Below are positions 1 through 4,708 of a stretch of DNA of 6,418 bases, one piece after another. This DNA comes from Desulfobacteraceae bacterium (GTDB lineage Bacteria; Desulfobacterota; Desulfobacteria; Desulfobacterales; Desulfobacteraceae). The DNA lies in assembly GCA_003354055.1 (NCBI GenBank), contig PIVQ01000430.1, positions 1-6,418 on the forward strand, given 5' to 3'. A program made the translations under genes and the position numbers. Numbering within the stretch: the stretch's first letter is position 1; each line of letters begins with the position of its first letter. The notes under the pieces are model-generated. The model was not told the DNA's origin. It did no database searches and was given only the letters and a program-made list of their open reading frames with translations.

Positions 1-563
1 ACGGTTTTGATACTGATGTTCAGCTGCATGGCGATCTGTTTGGAGGACAGGCCATTGCCGATGAGCTGGAAGATTTCCAGTTCCCGGTCCGTGACCCGTG
101 CCAGGGGTGAGGCATGGGCAAGATCCGGCTGCTTTCTGAACACATTGAGTAGGTGACTCATGATTCTGGGACTGACATGGATGTGGCCGGCCATGATGTT
201 CCGGATGGCGGTGACCACGGATTCCGAGGCCTCCTGCTTCATGATATACCCCTTGGCGCCGGCCAGAAGGCAGCGTTCCGCATGGAGGGCTTCGTCGTGC
301 ATGGACAGAACAAGGGTGTTGCAGGGTTTGTGATGATCGTGGATCTCCCTGACCAGGTCCATGCCGTTGCTCTCCTTGAGGGAGAGATCTACGATGGCAA
401 GATCCGGGCGGCAGGATTTGACAAGTTCCAGAGCCGTATCCACATCTTCAGCCTCTCCGCATACCTTCATGTCCGGTTCATGGTCGATCATCTCTTTCAT
501 TCCCATCCTGAAAATGGGGTGGTCTTCGACAATAAGGATGTCCAAACGGTTTTCAGTCATCAT
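1..563 (-). CDS. NarL/FixJ-family response regulator (receiver plus LuxR-type HTH), 3' end cut by window edge
   Basis: Reading the minus strand from the ATG at 563-561 gives 187 full codons with no stop up to base 1, so the gene is partial. The product starts MMTENRLDILIVEDHP and is a cytoplasmic transcription regulator switched on by phosphorylation. Residues 7-125 are a receiver domain: acidic pocket E13/D14, phospho-acceptor D59 in IVDLSL, switch residue S87, and K109 in the GYIMK motif. After a linker, residues 153-187 begin a LuxR-type helix-turn-helix (VTDRELEIFQLIGNGLSSKQIA), cut in the recognition helix near IKTV. The start ATG overlaps the stop of the upstream kinase gene (ATGA, 563-560), so translation is probably coupled; a weak GGA lies at 572-570. 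A second in-frame ATG at 560-558 is an alternative start. The kinase just upstream is the obvious cognate partner. Target genes are unknown. Confidence 0.95.
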   Translation of the reverse strand, partial: MMTENRLDILIVEDHPIFRMGMKEMIDHEPDMKVCGEAEDVDTALELVKSCRPDLAIVDLSLKESNGMDLVREIHDHHKPCNTLVLSMHDEALHAERCLLAGAKGYIMKQEASESVVTAIRNIMAGHIHVSPRIMSHLLNVFRKQPDLAHASPLARVTDRELEIFQLIGNGLSSKQIAMQLNISIKT

Positions 564-2779
564 AAGTGTTCCATTGGGGTTGGCAGGTCAAGGCAGACCC
601 GGGTACCGGAATCTGTGGCCTTGTCTATGGTTAATACGCCGCCGATACGGCCGGCCCTGTAAGACATTATTCTTACGCCCATGCCGGTATGGCCGGGTGA
701 GGGATCATATCCTTTTCCATTGTCCGTGACGGTCAATCTGACACCGCCCGCCTCACGGGAAAGATTGATGCGGATGGCCGAACACCTTGCATGTTTGGCA
801 GCGTTGTGAACCGCCTCATGGGCAATATAATAGACATGGGTGGCCACGTTGTTGTCTGCAAAGGGCTGGGCAGATTCATCCGTGCAGGCCAGGGTGCAGT
901 CAATGGTGAAGACCTCCCGGATGTAGAGGGCCAGAACCGCAAGAGAGTCGTCAAACCGCCGGTCCTCAAGGTTTACCGGAGACAGCCCCCGGGACAGTGT
1001 TCTTGTCTTTTCAATGGCGTCCAGGATAAGGCTGCGGATTTTACCGGTGCGGCTGGCCTCGTCTGAAAGATTGTGGCTCTTTTCACTCAGCCGTTGCTGT
1101 AGCATCTTGGTCATGACCTCGATTCCGATGAGCTGGGGGCAGAGATCGTCATGGAGGGACATGGCGATTTTTTGCCGTTCATTCTGGCTGATGTCGAGAA
1201 TTTCCCGCTCCAGCCGCCGGGATTCGGTAATGTCTGCCATGGCCCCCAGCATACAGGCCTCCCCCCAGAGATCGACCACTTCGCCGGAGACAAGGCCCTG
1301 GCGTTTTTCCCTGGTGGTTGTTAAAAATCTGATTTCCCGGTTGTTCACGGCACGGCGCTCCCGGATATCCCTGAACAGGGCCCGGCCCTCTTCCCGTTTT
1401 TCAAAAAAAGAAAGGGTGAGCAGGTCGCAGCCGATAAGGTCCAGAAGGTTGAAGCCTGTGATCTTCAGAAAACTGTCGTTGACATTGATTATTTTGCCGC
1501 TGGCAAGGCTTACGATGAACATGCCTGAGGGGCTGGATCTGAAGGCCTTGGAAAACATTTCTTCGGATATGCGAAGGGCTTGTTCGTTCTGTTTTCGCTG
1601 GCTGATTTCCTCCCTTAGCTCTCTGGAAGAGACCTCAAGCTTGTCCATGAATCTATTGAAATATCCTGCCAGTTGCCCGATTTCGTCCGTGGACCGGACG
1701 GGCATGCGAACGTTGAAATTGCCTGATGCTCCCTGGTCAAAGCGGTTCATCAGGGCCCGCAGGGGGCGCACCACAGAGGCGTTTATCCAGAACGTAAAGC
1801 CGAATACCAGCACGGAGATCAGAAGAACAATGGCAATGATGACTGTTTTCACCGTGTTCAGCGGCGCATATATTTCATCCAGATAGGTGGCTGAGGCGAT
1901 TATCCAGTCATACTCCGGGATGTAGTTGAAGATCACAAGTTTTTCACGGGCTCGGCTTTCCCCGGGGTTTTTCCAGGTATAGACGGCCTTGCCCGTTTTC
2001 ATTTCACAGATCTTCCGGACAAAATAATTCCCGTCCTTGTCCCGGGCATCATAGTAGTTGCCGCTCATAAAGGGATGGACAATGAGGTTGCCCTGGCTGT
2101 CATTGATATAGGCATATCCGCCTTTACCGAATTTCAGGCTCAGGATGCTCTCTTTAAAATCATCTACCTTGATCAGCTCTTTGAACTCTTCCCGGTAGGA
2201 CGATACGGCGATGATCCAGTCCCAGGGCTCAAAGTAAGCCATGTACATGGCTTTGGGCCGGAATCTTTCATCTTCCGGATTTTTCCAGTCATACTCCAGA
2301 TATCCGGTTTTTTTCTCTATCATCTGGTGGACAAAGGCCCGTTCCATGAAGCTTTTGCCCGCCACCCCGGGATTGGGATGTTCAACGGCAATGCCATCGG
2401 AGCTTGCGCAAAAAATATACCCTGTTTTCCCGATGGTCTGGGAGAAGAGGATCTTCCGGCACAGAGCCTTGGCCTCAGCCTCAGTGGTCTTTCCGTCTTT
2501 AAAATCCGCGTATATGGCCCGGACAATTTCCAGGTTTTTTTCCGCCACTGCCCGCAGATGATTTTTGATGGAGGTGGCTGCAGCCGTCTCCACCATGTTG
2601 AGAATGGTGGCCGTGGTATTGGTCAGCTCACTTTCAATATGGGATTCAATGGTGGCCTCCACCTGGAAGATGATAATGGTCCCCCCGATCAAAAGTGCCG
2701 TAAGAAAGGCAAAGGTATACCCGCCCAGAAGTTTGGACCGAATCCTCAGATTGTTGAAAAATTGGAAAAACCGATTCAT
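560..2779 (-). CDS. Membrane sensor histidine kinase: tandem Cache, HAMP, PAS, HisKA_3, HATPase_c
   Basis: A 739-residue inner-membrane kinase that should autophosphorylate in response to an extracytoplasmic signal and pass phosphate to the regulator encoded next to it. Order of parts: TM1 about 18-40; periplasmic region about 41-308 with two related Cache modules (GKTGY at 117-121 with HP at 134-135, YDWKNP at 163-168, PWDWII at 185-190; repeated as GKGGY at 218-222, HP at 235-236, YTWKNP at 267-272, YDWII at 290-294); TM2 about 311-332; HAMP about 333-383; PAS about 403-518; HisKA_3 with phospho-acceptor H543 in SLHDD; HATPase_c with N-box HEAVHNAAKHA (654-664), G1 DNGKGYD (686-692) and G2 GMG (699-701). 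The histidine-kinase core is NarX/DesK-like. The start at 2779 has only a weak AGGG just upstream, but an in-frame stop a short way further up leaves no better start. Cache modules of this sort often bind small carboxylates or amino acids; the ligand here is not known. Confidence 0.95.
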   Translation of the reverse strand: MNRFFQFFNNLRIRSKLLGGYTFAFLTALLIGGTIIIFQVEATIESHIESELTNTTATILNMVETAAATSIKNHLRAVAEKNLEIVRAIYADFKDGKTTEAEAKALCRKILFSQTIGKTGYIFCASSDGIAVEHPNPGVAGKSFMERAFVHQMIEKKTGYLEYDWKNPEDERFRPKAMYMAYFEPWDWIIAVSSYREEFKELIKVDDFKESILSLKFGKGGYAYINDSQGNLIVHPFMSGNYYDARDKDGNYFVRKICEMKTGKAVYTWKNPGESRAREKLVIFNYIPEYDWIIASATYLDEIYAPLNTVKTVIIAIVLLISVLVFGFTFWINASVVRPLRALMNRFDQGASGNFNVRMPVRSTDEIGQLAGYFNRFMDKLEVSSRELREEISQRKQNEQALRISEEMFSKAFRSSPSGMFIVSLASGKIINVNDSFLKITGFNLLDLIGCDLLTLSFFEKREEGRALFRDIRERRAVNNREIRFLTTTREKRQGLVSGEVVDLWGEACMLGAMADITESRRLEREILDISQNERQKIAMSLHDDLCPQLIGIEVMTKMLQQRLSEKSHNLSDEASRTGKIRSLILDAIEKTRTLSRGLSPVNLEDRRFDDSLAVLALYIREVFTIDCTLACTDESAQPFADNNVATHVYYIAHEAVHNAAKHARCSAIRINLSREAGGVRLTVTDNGKGYDPSPGHTGMGVRIMSYRAGRIGGVLTIDKATDSGTRVCLDLPTPMEHL

Positions 2780-2847
2780 GCCCTGTTCTATACGCCAGGG
2801 GAATGGATAAGATCAATGGGTATGGGGAATAAATTTTTAAGCTTTGC

Positions 2848-2876
2848 TTGACAAAAAGCGTCTTCCTATCCATAGT
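2848..2876 (+). promoter_or_regulatory. Candidate sigma-70 promoter, rightward
   Basis: TTGACA at 2848-2853 (perfect -35), 17-base spacer, CATAGT at 2871-2876 (4 of 6 to TATAAT). It points towards the secreted-protein gene but would leave a leader of about 290 bases, so a nearer promoter, such as one using TATATT at 3022-3027, is also possible. Sequence match only. Confidence 0.35.
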
Positions 2877-3127
2877 ACCCGGGCGTTACATTCTATTATC
2901 ATGAGTACACTGGGCTTGGTTCTATGAGGATCGTTGAGGAGGGATTCAAGGAAACGCAATCGTATCAATAATCTAAAATAATCTTATCTGCACTCAATTT
3001 TGCAGACTAAATTCGAATTATTATATTCATTTTTCAATAAAACATTTTGTGTGTCTCTGGGAATATTTGACTGAATAACCCGCAAAGATGGATTTCTTAA
3101 CATGGTCTATGGTTTTTCCAAATGAAA

Positions 3128-3147
3128 TATCTTGAATGGTCAAGATA
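3128..3147 (+). repeat. Perfect 8-bp inverted repeat (hairpin or operator) before the secreted-protein gene
   Basis: TATCTTGA at 3128-3135 and its exact complement TCAAGATA at 3140-3147 enclose the 4-base loop ATGG. It ends 29 bases before the ATG at 3177 and 17 bases before the GGAAG ribosome-binding site at 3165-3169. It could be an RNA hairpin in the 5' leader or a dimeric repressor site; there is no run of T after it, so it is not a terminator. Confidence 0.6.
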
Positions 3148-3176
3148 ATATTTAACTCAAAAACGGAAGAAATTAA

Positions 3177-3953
3177 ATGAGAAGTTGTAGAGCAATTCTG
3201 ATGGTACTGTTGGCACTCCTAATTTGGAATCCGGCAAGCGTTTTGGCCAATGTGGTCGACCAAGGGCAATCTAATATGAGCTATGCCGAGGTATTTTATG
3301 ATCAAAGGCATGAAGAAAATCTGGGTCGGGTAAACGGTGAATACATACATATGTATTTCGATGTGGTTACCGGGGGGTATCTTGATTCAATTGATGATGT
3401 AATTTCTGTTACTGTTCGGCATACCCCGTCGGATGCGATTTATACTTTGAATTACAAGACTTACGATTGGATGGGGACCACATTAGATGAATGGGCCTTA
3501 AAAATTGCACCAACATCTATCACCCTTGATGATGAGGGTGTATGGGAATTCAAGTTGTGCTATGCTGGAAATGATGGAAACACCCATGATCAGATTTTCC
3601 AATATAATATGGGACCTTTTGCCCCCCCTGCAAGACCACATCACGTGAAAATAGACTACAACGGAACAAATTATACTGTCTCCTGGAATGGGATAGGTAA
3701 TCCATACGGTCAACCGTTTGATTACCAGGTACGTGTTTTTGATGCAACTGGCGGCATTGCAACCCTAAAGGGCAATTGGAGAAGCGGATATTCAGACGGC
3801 ACCTATGACGGCAGAACAAACTGGGTCACTTTTACTATCCCGTCAACGTATGGGGCCGGGCAGGAACTCCGCCTGGAAAACAGGATTTTCACTGGGGATG
3901 AGGGCCATATGAACCGGTCCAGTTTGTATTTACAGTTGCCTTACGAGGAATAA
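3177..3953 (+). CDS. Secreted beta-rich protein of unknown function
   Basis: A 258-residue protein I do not recognise. Residues 1-24 are a clear Sec signal peptide: basic start (MRSCR), hydrophobic core ILMVLLALLIW, and a V-L-A site before N25; there is no lipobox, so it should be released to the periplasm or outside. The mature part is rich in Tyr, Trp, Gly and Asn with alternating beta-strand patterns. It seems to form two sandwich-like domains, about 28-146 and 152-256, joined by a proline-rich hinge (PFAPPARPHH). The second (VKIDYNGTNYTVSW, FDYQVRVFD) resembles a fibronectin-III or Ig-like fold; this is inference. C128 is the only mature cysteine, so no internal disulfide. Start supported by GGAAG at 3165-3169, 7 bases upstream; two stops in a row follow. 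Base composition is lower in G+C (23 of 60 at 3301-3360) than the kinase gene (37 of 60 at 1741-1800), a hint of transfer or relaxed selection. It stands alone between oppositely oriented genes. Confidence 0.85.
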   Translation: MRSCRAILMVLLALLIWNPASVLANVVDQGQSNMSYAEVFYDQRHEENLGRVNGEYIHMYFDVVTGGYLDSIDDVISVTVRHTPSDAIYTLNYKTYDWMGTTLDEWALKIAPTSITLDDEGVWEFKLCYAGNDGNTHDQIFQYNMGPFAPPARPHHVKIDYNGTNYTVSWNGIGNPYGQPFDYQVRVFDATGGIATLKGNWRSGYSDGTYDGRTNWVTFTIPSTYGAGQELRLENRIFTGDEGHMNRSSLYLQLPYEE

Positions 3954-3979
3954 TAAAAAACGGTCGAACGTTCATTTAG

Positions 3980-4022
3980 TACTTGTAGAAATTCTAATGT
4001 CCGGGATTTCTACAAGTATTTT
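3980..4022 (+). terminator. Probable rho-independent terminator of the secreted-protein gene
   Basis: A perfect 13-bp inverted repeat (3980-3992 with 4006-4018, arms TACTTGTAGAAAT and ATTTCTACAAGTA) around a 13-base loop, followed by TTTT at 4019-4022. It begins 26 bases after the stop at 3953 and sits between convergent genes. The stem is AT-rich and the T run short, so termination may be modest. There is no T run in the minus direction, so it would serve mainly the plus-strand gene. Confidence 0.6.
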
Positions 4023-4057
4023 AAATGGCACCAGTTGCTCTCGCTCTTCTTGCGGAA

Positions 4058-4525
4058 CTATAGAAAAGGTGACAACAGCGATAGAATCATTTCCAAAGGC
4101 GCCACATCATCTTCATCAAACTGCGCCGGTTTCTCCGAATCCACATCCAGCACGGCAATCACCTTACCGTTCCGTATCACCGGCAGCACAATTTCACTTT
4201 TTGACTTGGCATCGCAGGCAATGTGCCCGGGAAAAGCCTCTACATCCGGTACAACTACAGCAGCTTTGGTTTCAACGCTGTGGAGGCAGACACCGGACTC
4301 TTTTAAAACCTGACAGGCCAGGGTCCCTTGGTAAGGGCCCACATGGAGTTCGTTGTCGTCTCCGGTAAAGTAAAATCCGGTCCAGAAATGGTGGGACATT
4401 TTATGGTGGAGTACAGCCACGATGGTGGCCATAGCAGAGATGAGATTGGGGGATTTGTCCTGGATCAGACCCGCAAGCTGGTCATGGATTCGTTGGTATC
4501 TGGCCTGGCGTCTGGGGTCGATCAT
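4058..4525 (-). CDS. msrC: Free methionine-(R)-sulfoxide reductase (fRMsr, GAF-domain)
   Basis: A 155-residue cytoplasmic enzyme of the GAF-fold fRMsr family (E. coli YebR/MsrC), which reduces free, not protein-bound, methionine-R-sulfoxide to methionine using cysteine chemistry with thioredoxin-type recycling. The whole protein is one GAF domain of normal family length. Diagnostic features: WTGFYF (48-53), GPYQGTLAC (63-71), SGVC (77-80), VPDVEAFPGHIACDAKSKSE (92-111) and LDVDSE (126-131). The three family cysteines are present as C71, C80 and C104; C104 in HIACD matches the catalytic residue. C71-C80 spacing is one residue shorter than I recall for the E. coli and yeast enzymes. Start at 4525 has GAGGA at 4533-4529, only 3 bases away. 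It lies 78 bases downstream of the MetS-type gene on the same strand, with a strong palindrome between, suggesting partial co-transcription with the importer. It converges on the secreted-protein gene. Confidence 0.93.
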   Translation of the reverse strand: MIDPRRQARYQRIHDQLAGLIQDKSPNLISAMATIVAVLHHKMSHHFWTGFYFTGDDNELHVGPYQGTLACQVLKESGVCLHSVETKAAVVVPDVEAFPGHIACDAKSKSEIVLPVIRNGKVIAVLDVDSEKPAQFDEDDVAPLEMILSLLSPFL

Positions 4526-4556
4526 GATTCCTCATCAATGTTTTGAATGTTTAAAC

Positions 4557-4584
4557 GTTTCCCCCGGCCATGGCCGGGGGAAAC
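4557..4584. repeat. Perfect 28-bp GC-rich palindrome between metS-type and fRMsr genes
   Basis: Bases 4557-4584 are exactly self-complementary, centred at 4570/4571 on CCATGG with five-base C and G runs on either side. As RNA it can form a 12-bp stem with a CATG loop. The 8-base palindrome GTTTAAAC (4549-4556) directly abuts it. No run of T follows on either strand, so it is not a textbook intrinsic terminator. It may be a weak terminator/attenuator or an mRNA 3'-end stabiliser that lowers fRMsr expression relative to the transporter. Confidence 0.85.
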
Positions 4585-4603
4585 CTTGTCAGTTTCGAGC
4601 ACC

Positions 4604-4705
4604 TTACATTTTTTGCTTTTTAATGGCAATGGCTATGCAGACCGCTGCCCCGCCCCAGGTCACCCCAAGGCCAAGTGCCATCATGATAATTGCAGATGTT
4701 GTCAT
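4604..4705 (-). CDS. metS: MetS-type NSS transporter small subunit (33 aa)
   Basis: The minus strand from the ATG at 4705-4703 encodes 33 residues ending in TAA at 4606-4604. The product begins MTTSAIIMMALGLGVTWGGA, continues with a hydrophobic stretch VCIAIAI and ends KKQKM. It is a single membrane helix with a small-residue GLGVTWGGAA core and a basic tail, the pattern of the small subunits found beside MetP-type NSS symporters (methionine/alanine importer MetPS in Corynebacterium, from family knowledge). In that system the small protein is needed for transport; its role here is inferred. It has the best ribosome-binding site in the window (GGAGGT at 4716-4711, 5 bases from ATG), placed across the end of the transporter gene, and starts 3 bases after that gene's stop, so the two are surely one translational unit. 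The short length is normal for the family. Confidence 0.9.
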   Translation of the reverse strand: MTTSAIIMMALGLGVTWGGAAVCIAIAIKKQKM

Positions 4706-4708
4706 AAT

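Larger units (their letters stand above)
2780..3176. other. AT-rich intergenic region between divergent kinase and secreted-protein genes
   Basis: No credible coding region was found in these 397 bases on either strand; the only open frames are very short or run antisense into the kinase gene. It must hold the promoters of both divergent genes. Visible are a rightward TTGACA-17-CATAGT candidate, a weaker leftward TTGTCA-17-TATTCC candidate sharing the same hexamer region, an isolated TATATT at 3022-3027, an 8-bp direct repeat AATAATCT at 2967-2974 and 2977-2984 (one helical turn apart), and a perfect hairpin at 3128-3147. No tRNA or recognised riboswitch fold was seen. Confidence 0.7.

Noticed and set aside
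153..662. A 169-codon plus-strand frame near the left end
   Set aside because: It is antisense to the partial response regulator, whose receiver and HTH motifs are unmistakable.
1014..1886. A 290-codon open frame on the plus strand inside the kinase gene
   Set aside because: It lies wholly antisense to a kinase with clear domains; composition is Ser/Arg-rich as expected of a shadow frame, and no domain is recognisable.
2075..2851. A 258-codon plus-strand open frame across the kinase N-terminal half and upstream spacer
   Set aside because: It mirrors the Cache-coding region, has no recognisable motif and no good ribosome-binding site; the kinase explains the openness.
2646..2873. A 75-codon minus-strand frame starting upstream of the kinase in another frame
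   Set aside because: It runs out of frame into the kinase coding region, has no recognisable motif, and conflicts with the well-supported kinase N-terminus.
3209..3230. Sigma-54-like TGGCAC in the start of the secreted-protein gene
   Set aside because: The -12 TTGC element is missing and the site is inside coding sequence.
3980..4018. Possible Cas12a-type CRISPR repeat (TTTCTAC and GTAGAAA words)
   Set aside because: The arms are in the wrong order (GTAGA before TCTAC), the loop is 13 bases, there is one copy only, and no cas gene is near.
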